Origin: Lysobacterales bacterium UBA5700
GTDB lineage: Bacteria > Pseudomonadota > Gammaproteobacteria > Xanthomonadales > Xanthomonadaceae
DNA length: 5,870 bases
NCBI GenBank assembly: GCA_002420085.1
Contig: DIHI01000021.1
Location: 8,461-14,330 of the forward strand
Reading direction: 5' to 3'
Each line of letters starts with the position of its first letter. The first letter of the stretch is position 1. The notes under the pieces are model-generated. The model made no database searches and was not told the origin of the DNA. It saw nothing but the letters and a program-made list of their open reading frames with translations. Shown in pieces: positions 1 to 5,870 of the stretch. The position numbers and the translations under genes are program-made.

Positions 1-638
1 GCCTTGTTCAGCGCCGCCTTGGCCGCCGGCTTTCCGGTCGCCGCTTTCTTGGCTGGAGCCTTGGTCGCAGGGGCCGTGCCGGCGGACGCCTTCTTGCCGG
101 TCGTCTTGCTCGACACAGCCTTCTTGGCGGGCGCCGCCTTGACAGCGGCCTTCTTGCTCGCTGCCTTGCTCGCGCCGGCCTTCGGGACAGCGGTCTTCTT
201 GCTGGCAACCTTCTTGCTGGCAGCCTGCTTGCCAGCGGGCTTCCCGGCACTGCCGCTGCGAGCGGCGGCGACCTTGGCCTTGACCGTTTTCACGGCAGCA
301 TCAAGGGTTTTCTTCGCCGAGTCGGCGGCCTTCTGGAGTGCCTTGCCGGCCTTCGACGATTTGGCCTTCTTCTCGACCTTGACGACTTCCGCCTTGACCT
401 TCCTGATCTCGGATTTGGCCTTCTTGATTCCGGCCTTGGCCTTCTTCTCGACCTTGGCGACCTCGGCCTTGACCTTCCTGATCTCGGCCTGAGCCTTCTT
501 CTCGACCTTGGCGACTTCCGCCTTCACTTTCTTGGCCGCAGGCGAGGACTTCACCCGCTCGACCACCTTGGCGACCTGTTCACTCGCCACCTCGACCGCA
601 TGTTCGATACCCGCTTTCACACCGTTGTCGTTGCTCAT
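1..638 (-). CDS. Histone H1-like / AlgP-like Lys-Ala-rich DNA-binding protein, C-terminus cut by window edge
   Basis: The reading frame stays open from an ATG at 638 to the left edge, giving 212 complete codons and no stop. The start (MSNDNGVKAG) has an AGGAGG ribosome-binding site 5 bases upstream. Residues 1-35 are mildly acidic and basic mixed. Residues 39-92 are charged helix with three copies of KAEV(A/V)KVEKKA, 18 and 25 residues apart (25 = 18 + one heptad), which suggests an amphipathic or coiled-coil rod. From about residue 125 the chain is a disordered tail of SKK, AKK and GKK blocks separated by Ala, Pro, Gly and Ser. No Phe, Tyr, Trp or Cys occurs anywhere. This matches bacterial H1-like nucleoid proteins (AlgP of Pseudomonas, the Hc1 type), whose basic tails bind DNA nonspecifically. 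A role in chromosome compaction or transcription is inferred from that family. The gene lies 226 bases after nrdJ on the same strand. The tail is low-complexity, so homology beyond composition is uncertain. Confidence 0.85.
   Translation of the reverse strand, partial: MSNDNGVKAGIEHAVEVASEQVAKVVERVKSSPAAKKVKAEVAKVEKKAQAEIRKVKAEVAKVEKKAKAGIKKAKSEIRKVKAEVVKVEKKAKSSKAGKALQKAADSAKKTLDAAVKTVKAKVAAARSGSAGKPAGKQAASKKVASKKTAVPKAGASKAASKKAAVKAAPAKKAVSSKTTGKKASAGTAPATKAPAKKAATGKPAAKAALNK
363..524 (-). repeat. Three in-frame coding repeats (KAEVxKVEKKA) in the H1-like gene
   Basis: Near-identical 33-base units lie at 492-524, 438-470 and 363-395, encoding KAEVAKVEKKA twice and KAEVVKVEKKA once. Start-to-start distances are 54 and 75 bases, so the frame is kept. 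A second shared element encoding EIRKVKAEV precedes the second and third copies. The nucleotide identity suggests recent internal duplication or gene conversion, and the copy number may vary between strains. Confidence 0.8.
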
Positions 639-643
639 ATGCC

Positions 644-649
644 CCTCCT
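644..649 (-). promoter_or_regulatory. Strong Shine-Dalgarno of the H1-like gene
   Basis: AGGAGG reads on the minus strand from 649 to 644, with 5 bases before the ATG at 638. This fixes the start of the H1-like protein and predicts efficient translation. It is the clearest ribosome-binding site in the window. Confidence 0.8.
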
Positions 650-747
650 GATCGGGCCACTGGTTGAGCCGATGCCATGCAAATCCACGAGGTTCGCAGC
701 CTCGCGACCGTGCCTCATCCGTTTCCATCATCGGCGCGTTGGCACAA

Positions 748-775
748 AATCTACTCCGGTCGGCAGAAAAATCCA
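748..775 (-). promoter_or_regulatory. Weak candidate promoter for the H1-like gene
   Basis: In the only AT-richer patch of the nrdJ to H1-like gap, the minus strand reads TGGATT (775-770), 16 bases, then TAGATT (753-748). These match the sigma-70 consensus at 3 of 6 and 4 of 6 positions. It would start a transcript about 100 bases before the H1-like ATG. The gene could instead be read through from nrdJ. Confidence 0.25.
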
Positions 776-838
776 CACTTCGATGGCACATGGACGGTTC
801 CGACTGCCGGGACCGAATCCGGCAGCAGGATGCGGACC

Positions 839-867
839 TGATCCGTCCGGCCGCGATGTCCGGATCA
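839..867 (-). terminator. Hairpin overlapping the nrdJ stop codon (possible terminator)
   Basis: A perfect 7-bp inverted repeat, TGATCCG (867-861 on the minus strand) and CGGATCA (845-839), encloses a 15-base GC-rich loop. The loop contains CCGGA/TCCGG alternatives that could pair instead. The nrdJ TGA is the first part of the left arm. There is no T-tract, so it may be a weak or Rho-assisted terminator, or just a 3'-end stabilising stem. Confidence 0.35.
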
Positions 868-3015
868 GAACTTGCCGTAGTACCCTTCCTTCAGGGCATC
901 GAACAGGTTGGCGGCGGTGTGCAACTCGCCGTCGTACTCGACCTCCTCGTTGCCCTTGACCTCGACCACCGAGCCATCCTCAAGCTCGAAACGGTAGAGG
1001 GTGTTCTCCAGGTCGGCCTCCTTGACCAGCACGCCCTGAAATGCATCCGGATTGAAGCGGAAGGTGGTGCAGCCCTTCAGTCCCTGTCGGTGGGCGTAGC
1101 GGTAGATGTCCTTGAAATCGTCGAATGGGTAGTCGGTGGGGACATTGGCGGTCTTGGAAATCGAGGAATCGACCCACTTCTGGGCAGCCGCCTGGATATC
1201 GACGTGCTGGCGCGGGCCGATGTCGTCGGCAGCGATGAAGTAGTCCGGCAGACGCGCCTCGTCACTGTCGGCATAGGGCATCGCCTTCGGATTGACCAGG
1301 GTGCGGTAGGCCAGCAATTCAAAGCTGAACACCTCGACCTTTTCCTTCGACTTCTTGCCTTCCCGGATGACGTTGCGGCTGTAGTGATGAGCGAAGCTCG
1401 GCTCGATGCCATTGCTGGCATTGTTGGCCAGACTGAGCGAGATCGTTCCGGTCGGTGCGATCGAACTGTGGTGGGTGAAGCGGGCGCCGGTTTCGGCCAG
1501 TTTGCCGACCAGTTCCGGCGCGGCCTCCGCAACCCGCTGCATGTAACGGCTGTAGCGTGCGTGCAGCACCCGGCCCTTGACCGTGTCGCCGATCCGATGA
1601 CCATCGCGCGCCATTTCCGGGCGCTTGCGCAGCATCTCGCCGGTGACCTTGAATTCCTCCTCCATGATCGGCGCCGGGCCTTTCTCTTCGGCCAGTTGCA
1701 GGGCAACCTCCCAACCGGCCACCGCCATGTCCTGGGCGACCCGCTCGGTGAACGCGCAGCTTTCCGGGCTGCCGTACTTCATGCGCAGCAGGGTCAGGGT
1801 CGAGCCGAGGCCGAGGAAGCCCATGCCGTGCCGGCGCTTGCGGATGATTTCGGCACGCTGTTCGGGCAATGGCAAGCCATTGATCTCGACCACGTTGTCG
1901 AGCATTCGGGTGAACACGCGGACGACTTCCTTGTATTCCTCCCAGTCGAAACGTGCCTTGTCGGTGAATGGGTCGCGGACGAACTTGGTCAGGTTGACCG
2001 AGCCCAGCAGACAGGCGCCGTAGGGCGGCAGGGGCTGCTCACCGCACGGGTTGGTGGCGCGGATGGTCTCGCACCACCAGTTGTTGTTCATCTCGTTGAC
2101 CCGATCGATCAGGATGAAGCCGGGCTCGGCAAAATCGTAGGTGGACACCATGATCATGTCCCACAGGTGCCGGGCCTTCAGGTGACCGTAGATTTTGCAG
2201 GCGACCAGACCATCGTCGCGAACGACGTAGTTGCGGTGGGTCGGCCACTCGCGCCAGACCACGGCGGTCGGGTCGTCGAGATCGACTTCCGCCTGTTCCT
2301 TGACATGGACCGGGAACACCAGGGGCCAGTCCAGGTCGTTCTCGACGGCATCCATGAAATCGTCGGTGATCAGCAGGGACAGGTTGAACTGACGCAGCCG
2401 GCCATCCTCGCGCTTGGCGCGGATGAACTCGCGGACATCCGGATGCGAGACATCGAAGGTGCCCATCTGTGCCCCACGCCGACCGCCGGCCGAGGACACG
2501 GTGAAGCACATCTTGTCGTAGATGTCCATGAAGCTCAGTGGCCCGGAGGTGTACGCACCGGCGCCGGAAACATAAGCGCCACGGGGCCTGAGCGTGCTGA
2601 ACTCGTAGCCGATGCCGCACCCGGCCTTGAGCGTCAGACCGGCCTCGTGAACCTTCTGAAGGATGCCGTCCATCGAGTCTTCGATGGTTCCGGACACGGT
2701 GCAGTTGATCGTACTGGTGGCCGGCTTGTGGGCCAGGGCACCGGCATTGGAGGTGATTCGGCCGGCGGGAATCGCGCCTCGGCGCAGCGCCCACAGAAAA
2801 CGCTCGAACCAATACTTGCGCTTCTCCGGCGTTGCTTCCGGCTCGGCCAGGGCGCGCGCCACCCGCTGCCAGGTGTCGTCGATGACCTGATCGACTGGCT
2901 CGCCCAGCTTGCTGGTCAGCCGATACTTCTTCTCCCAGATGTCCTGGGAGGCAGGCTGCATGGGAATGTCCGCCGCCGAGTTCACTTTTACCGCCTCCAG
3001 CCGAACCGTGCTCAT
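865..3015 (-). CDS. nrdJ: Adenosylcobalamin-dependent ribonucleoside-diphosphate reductase (class II RNR, NrdJ)
   Basis: This cytoplasmic enzyme reduces ribonucleotides to deoxyribonucleotides using a thiyl radical generated from adenosylcobalamin, with or without oxygen. The 716-residue protein shows the class II signature. C105 (INCTVSGT) and C335 (GACLLGSVNL) form the redox pair. C324 in TNPCGEQ is the thiyl cysteine, with N322 and E326 beside it. The C324-C335 spacing of 11 equals C408-C419 in the Lactobacillus leichmannii enzyme. Other conserved blocks are AGCGIGYEFS (131-140), SAGGRRGAQMG (175-185) and APTGTISLSLANNASNGIEP (520-539). The start MSTVRLE is chosen because purine-rich GGGGAGAG precedes it. 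A longer in-frame start at 3153 would add 46 Arg/Ala-rich residues with no ribosome-binding site. The last cysteine is C649, so the C-terminal CxxC-type pair used to re-reduce the active site is absent. This resembles the split NrdJa/NrdJb arrangement of Pseudomonas. Upstream lie a promoter and NrdR-like boxes. Confidence 0.96.
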   Translation of the reverse strand: MSTVRLEAVKVNSAADIPMQPASQDIWEKKYRLTSKLGEPVDQVIDDTWQRVARALAEPEATPEKRKYWFERFLWALRRGAIPAGRITSNAGALAHKPATSTINCTVSGTIEDSMDGILQKVHEAGLTLKAGCGIGYEFSTLRPRGAYVSGAGAYTSGPLSFMDIYDKMCFTVSSAGGRRGAQMGTFDVSHPDVREFIRAKREDGRLRQFNLSLLITDDFMDAVENDLDWPLVFPVHVKEQAEVDLDDPTAVVWREWPTHRNYVVRDDGLVACKIYGHLKARHLWDMIMVSTYDFAEPGFILIDRVNEMNNNWWCETIRATNPCGEQPLPPYGACLLGSVNLTKFVRDPFTDKARFDWEEYKEVVRVFTRMLDNVVEINGLPLPEQRAEIIRKRRHGMGFLGLGSTLTLLRMKYGSPESCAFTERVAQDMAVAGWEVALQLAEEKGPAPIMEEEFKVTGEMLRKRPEMARDGHRIGDTVKGRVLHARYSRYMQRVAEAAPELVGKLAETGARFTHHSSIAPTGTISLSLANNASNGIEPSFAHHYSRNVIREGKKSKEKVEVFSFELLAYRTLVNPKAMPYADSDEARLPDYFIAADDIGPRQHVDIQAAAQKWVDSSISKTANVPTDYPFDDFKDIYRYAHRQGLKGCTTFRFNPDAFQGVLVKEADLENTLYRFELEDGSVVEVKGNEEVEYDGELHTAANLFDALKEGYYGKF

Positions 3016-3037
3016 CTCGCTCGCTCTCCCCTCCGGG

Positions 3038-3057
3038 CCCGCCCAGGCCGGGGCGGG
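3038..3057 (-). promoter_or_regulatory. GC hairpin immediately before the nrdJ ribosome-binding region
   Basis: The perfect 7-bp arms CCCGCCC and GGGCGGG enclose a 6-base loop. On the nrdJ transcript the stem ends three bases before GGAGGGGAGAG (3034-3024). Such a stem could modulate ribosome access, or it could be a structural insulator. The absence of a T-tract argues against termination in the leader. Confidence 0.45.
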
Positions 3058-3248
3058 TGTTGATGGTGATTGTTCGGCCTCAACGGCCGCCGTCGCCCCG
3101 ACCGCCGCACTCGGGCATCGAAGCCGGCACGGCGCACGGAACCGCAGACGCATGTCCAGTCTGCCGATGGCGGACGGACGGGCGACGACGGCCAGCGCTC
3201 GATGCGGCTTCGTGCATGGGCCTTGGGTGCCTGGGCGACGCGCCCGGA

Positions 3249-3264
3249 CCCCAAGTTATTGGGT
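3249..3264 (-). promoter_or_regulatory. NrdR-type box 2 upstream of nrdJ
   Basis: The minus strand reads ACCCAATAACTTGGGG. It keeps the AC..AA....TTG.G skeleton of the published NrdR box (acaCwAtATaTwGtgt) and is partly palindromic (CCCAA/TTGGG). It lies exactly 16 bases after box 1, giving 32 bp centre to centre. NrdR is the ATP/dATP-sensing repressor of ribonucleotide reductase genes and normally binds paired boxes at this helical phasing. A CCCAAT/TTGGGG pair overlapping the boxes could itself act as a weak promoter. Confidence 0.6.
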
Positions 3265-3280
3265 TTTCCGAGCCCGATCA

Positions 3281-3296
3281 CCCCAAGATGTTGTGT
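3281..3296 (-). promoter_or_regulatory. NrdR-type box 1 upstream of nrdJ
   Basis: The minus strand reads ACACAACATCTTGGGG. The left half ACACAA matches the NrdR box consensus fully, and the right half keeps TTGNG. With box 2 it forms a tandem pair separated by a 16-base spacer. It begins roughly 10 bases downstream of the predicted transcription start, so bound NrdR would block promoter clearance or early elongation. The assignment rests on consensus and spacing by eye, with no matrix score. Confidence 0.65.
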
Positions 3297-3311
3297 GGGG
3301 GACGAATGATC

Positions 3312-3340
3312 ACGCTACCGCCAGCGTGTCGGCATGTCAA
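3312..3340 (-). promoter_or_regulatory. nrdJ: Sigma-70-type promoter of nrdJ
   Basis: A perfect -35 box TTGACA (3340-3335), a 17-base spacer and a -10 box TAGCGT (3317-3312, 3 of 6 matches) read toward nrdJ. Transcription should start near 3305-3307, leaving a leader of about 290 bases. The perfect -35 and optimal spacer outweigh the poor -10, which is common in GC-rich genomes. The NrdR-like boxes lie just downstream. Confidence 0.65.
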
Positions 3341-3629
3341 CCAGATTGTGCAGTCGCGCGCATCTCGCAAGGCCCGGACAGGGCGGCACGCCGGGCGCCG
3401 ACCGACGAAAGCCGCCGCCAGGACGCGACCGCCCGGCAGACTGCGCGGAATCAGGGGGTCGCCTGCCGGCTCCACCCCCGGTGGCGACGGCGACTTCACC
3501 TGCGATTCAAAAGCCGGCCCCGAGAATGGCCGCGACCGGCCCAGGCCGGGCCCAGGCCGACGGTCCGTTGCGACCGAATCGCCGTCTGCGGCATCCTTTT
3601 CCCGTCCACCCGCTTCAGGTGCTCGCCCG

Positions 3630-5027
<1,398 letters not shown>

Positions 5028-5033
5028 CCGGTC

Positions 5034-5046
5034 GGCCGAGCCGGCC
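5034..5046 (+). terminator. Short hairpin after the protease gene (weak terminator candidate)
   Basis: Arms GGCCG and CGGCC with a 3-base loop begin 6 bases after the TGA at 5025-5027. The stem is GC-only but short and has no following T-tract. It may help end the protease transcript, but chance pairing in GC-rich sequence is possible. Confidence 0.3.
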
Positions 5047-5258
5047 AGCGCTGCTCGACGCGCGGAAAGGATTGCCGGGACGATGCGCTGCCGGCGATGA
5101 CCGCGTAGACGGCGTGCGTGCTGGCTGGACACCGGCTGCCGTGTCCCTGCGGGCCCGGTCGGGACGGGATCAGCCGATGCTGTTGTCCGACCGCAACGGC
5201 CCAGGCGATCGCCGGCCTTCACCCAGGCGCGGCATGGCGCGATCGCAGCCCTCGCAAG
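5047..5258. other. Convergent intergenic spacer, no gene seen
   Basis: This stretch lies between the ends of two converging genes. The frames running through it are continuations of antisense shadows and show no start signal, domain or recognisable product. I see no tRNA or repeat except the short CTCGC/GCGAG hairpin (5251-5262), which overlaps the neighbouring palindrome. Confidence 0.5.
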
Positions 5259-5278
5259 CGAGCGGTGTACACCGCTCG
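5259..5278 (-). terminator. Perfect 20-bp palindrome just after atpC (likely transcript end)
   Basis: The arms CGAGCGGTGT and ACACCGCTCG are perfectly complementary with no spacer, folding as an 8-bp stem with a GTAC loop. The palindrome starts 2 bases after the atpC stop on the minus strand and faces the end of the protease gene. A terminator or 3'-stabilising stem for the atp operon is the simplest reading. No T-tract follows. An overlapping CTCGC-TT-GCGAG hairpin could compete with it. A protein operator is possible but less likely between convergent genes. Confidence 0.5.
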
Positions 5279-5280
5279 AA

Positions 5281-5703
5281 TCAGTGCTTGAGGTTCTTGC
5301 GCAGACGCTCCAGCGCTTGCAACTGGGCGACCGCCTGGGCGAGCCGAGCCTGGGCTTCGGCCACTTCGATCGCATCGGTCCGATTGGCCAGGGCACGCTC
5401 GGCCTCGTCCTTGGCCTGCTTGGCGGCGACCTCGTCGAGGTCGTGCGCACGCACGGCGGTGTCGGCCAGCACCGTCACCAACTGCGGTTGCACCTCCAGA
5501 ATACCGCCGGAGACGTAGAACTCCTGCTCTTCGCCCTGCTCGCTGGTAACGCGAACATAGCCCGGCTTGAGCCGGGTGATCAGGGGCGCGTGACGGGGCG
5601 CGATGCCCAACTCACCCAACTCGCCGGTGGCGACCACCATGGCGACATTGCCATGGAAGATTTCGTCCTCGGCACTGACGATTTCGCAGCGGATGGTGCT
5701 CAT
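5281..5703 (-). CDS. atpC: F1Fo ATP synthase epsilon subunit
   Basis: The 140-residue protein has the usual length of the epsilon subunit, part of the central stalk that couples proton flow to ATP synthesis and can inhibit ATP hydrolysis. Residues 1-86 form the beta-sandwich, with the conserved [17 protein letters not shown] (27-43) and [17 protein letters not shown] (65-81). Residues 90-137 are the two-helix C-terminal domain, Ala/Glu/Arg-rich. The start [12 protein letters not shown] is preferred. It follows a purine-rich GCGAGAGAGAA, which is not a strong Shine-Dalgarno. A longer frame from 5787 would translate intergenic repeats. It is the last gene of the atp operon and lies 125 bases after atpD, with a palindrome right after the stop. 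Confidence 0.96.
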   Translation of the reverse strand: MSTIRCEIVSAEDEIFHGNVAMVVATGELGELGIAPRHAPLITRLKPGYVRVTSEQGEEQEFYVSGGILEVQPQLVTVLADTAVRAHDLDEVAAKQAKDEAERALANRTDAIEVAEAQARLAQAVAQLQALERLRKNLKH

Positions 5704-5728
5704 TTCTCTCTCGCTTCGCGCGTTCGAC

Positions 5729-5756
5729 GGGAATTGGGAATCGGTAATCGGGATTC
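5729..5756. repeat. Four imperfect tandem heptamers (GGGAATC type) between atpD and atpC
   Basis: Four consecutive 7-base units read GGGAATT, GGGAATC, GGTAATC and GGGATTC. They sit in the atpD-atpC spacer and continue into an inverted repeat. Similar GGGAATC runs are, as I recall, frequent in intergenic DNA of Xanthomonas relatives. They are untranslated and lie 26 bases upstream of the atpC start codon. Confidence 0.7.
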
Positions 5757-5817
5757 GTGAGGGCGGGCATGTGGAAGCGTCGAACACTGCTTCCCCGAAT
5801 CACCACTCTCGAATCCC
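5750..5817. repeat. Nested inverted repeat (REP-like) in the atpD-atpC spacer
   Basis: The outer arms GGGATTCGTGAG (5750-5761) and CTCTCGAATCCC (5806-5817) pair with one mismatch, 11 of 12. The inner arms GGAAGC (5773-5778) and GCTTCC (5789-5794) pair perfectly. In the operon transcript this folds as a long stem between two subunit genes needed in different amounts. The form resembles a REP or small non-autonomous element. It could instead be an mRNA processing or stabilising stem. Confidence 0.65.
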
Positions 5818-5828
5818 GAAGGCGGCCG

Positions 5829-5870
5829 TCAGGCGGTCGCGCCCATCTTCTTGGCCTTCTCGAAGGCTTC
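5829..5870 (-). CDS. atpD: F1Fo ATP synthase beta subunit, last 13 codons (partial)
   Basis: Only the C-terminal end is in the window: EAFEKAKKMGATA followed by TGA at 5831-5829. The frame is open to the right edge. Assignment rests on position directly upstream of atpC on the same strand and on the Lys/Ala-rich helical end typical of beta subunits, such as the EKAKK pattern. The beta subunit carries the catalytic nucleotide sites of F1, none of which lie in this fragment. Confidence 0.8.
   Translation of the reverse strand, partial: EAFEKAKKMGATA

Larger units (their letters stand above)
3016..3629. other. 614-base divergent control region between nrdJ and the protease gene, no gene seen
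   Basis: The open frames here give Arg/Pro-rich peptides without domains, start signals or family resemblance, so I call no gene. The nrdJ half (3016-3340) holds a promoter, two NrdR-like boxes and a hairpin near the start codon, leaving a leader of about 290 bases. The protease half (3341-3629) is very GC-rich, with a direct repeat of GGCCCAGGCC (3538-3547 and 3549-3558). I found no convincing promoter or sigma-E type site for the protease. No tRNA, no cobalamin riboswitch core and no B12 box (GCCACTG) is visible. Confidence 0.7.

Noticed and set aside
4..492. A hydrophobic 162-residue plus-strand frame resembling a membrane protein
   Set aside because: It is the antisense of the Lys/Ala-rich H1-like tail: AAG and GCC codons read backward as Leu/Phe and Gly/Ala, giving false hydrophobic segments.
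664..3063. A 799-residue plus-strand open frame covering the whole nrdJ gene
   Set aside because: It is antisense to a clearly recognised NrdJ, has no ribosome-binding site or domain, and such long antisense frames are expected where the true gene has strong G/C-ending codons.
3016..3153. N-terminal extension of NrdJ starting at 3153
   Set aside because: It adds 46 Arg/Ala/Pro-rich residues unlike the family, runs through the GC hairpin and lacks a ribosome-binding site; MSTVRLE at 3015 fits the family start.
3016..3311. Cobalamin riboswitch upstream of nrdJ
   Set aside because: Looked for because nrdJ needs B12; no GCCACTG B12 box or conserved core elements are visible in the leader.
3041..3550. 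12-base sequence GCCCAGGCCGGG repeated at 3041-3052 and 3539-3550
   Set aside because: Both copies are low-complexity G/C sequence and the flanks do not match, so chance is a sufficient explanation.
3568..3597. TTGCGA with an 18-base spacer to CATCCT as a promoter for the protease gene
   Set aside because: The -10 matches only three of six positions and nothing else supports it; no sigma-E type GGAACTT/TCTGA pair was found either.
3057..3629. N-terminal extension of the protease, or a separate plus-strand gene
   Set aside because: The translation is Arg/Pro/Gly-rich with no domain, and it runs antisense through the nrdJ promoter and NrdR-like boxes. The signal peptide begins at 3630.
5704..5787. 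N-terminal extension of AtpC starting at 5787
   Set aside because: It would translate the intergenic heptamer repeats and exceed the normal epsilon length; the conserved beta-sandwich begins right at [12 protein letters not shown].

Overview
The window is GC-rich bacterial chromosome with strongly G/C-ending codons. It carries housekeeping genes: a class II (B12-dependent) ribonucleotide reductase, a DegQ/HtrA periplasmic protease, and the end of the F1 ATP synthase operon (atpD-atpC). A lysine/alanine-rich histone H1-like protein sits beside the reductase. The protein sequences, the GC level and the GGGAATC-type heptamer repeats in an intergenic gap suggest a gammaproteobacterium, most likely of the Xanthomonadales (Lysobacterales). 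This placement is an inference from recalled similarity, not from a search. No phage, transposon, CRISPR or defence genes are visible.

Layout from left to right. Positions 1-638 (minus) hold an H1/AlgP-like basic protein cut by the left edge. Positions 639-864 are a short gap with a ribosome-binding site, a weak promoter candidate and a hairpin overlapping the nrdJ stop. Positions 865-3015 (minus) hold nrdJ, 716 codons plus stop. Positions 3016-3629 are a 614-base divergent control region without a gene. On the nrdJ side it contains a good sigma-70 promoter (TTGACA, 17 bp, TAGCGT), two NrdR-type boxes in tandem exactly 32 bp apart, and a GC hairpin just before the nrdJ ribosome-binding site. 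Positions 3630-5027 (plus) hold the complete DegQ-type protease. Positions 5028-5280 are a convergent gap with hairpins, including a perfect 20-bp palindrome 2 bases after the atpC stop. Positions 5281-5703 (minus) hold complete atpC. Positions 5704-5828 are a repeat-bearing gap. Positions 5829-5870 (minus) are the last codons of atpD.

Functional reading. NrdJ makes deoxyribonucleotides with adenosylcobalamin, and the NrdR boxes would let the cell tune it to the dNTP/ATP balance. All catalytic cysteines of NrdJ are present, but the C-terminal cysteine pair that normally re-reduces the active site is missing. That job may belong to a separate NrdJb-type protein outside the window. The H1-like protein follows nrdJ on the same strand and may share its transcript. 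The protease is a separate plus-strand unit working in cell-envelope quality control. atpD and atpC are the tail of the ATP synthase operon. The most informative non-coding signal is the tandem NrdR-box arrangement; I see no convincing undescribed system.
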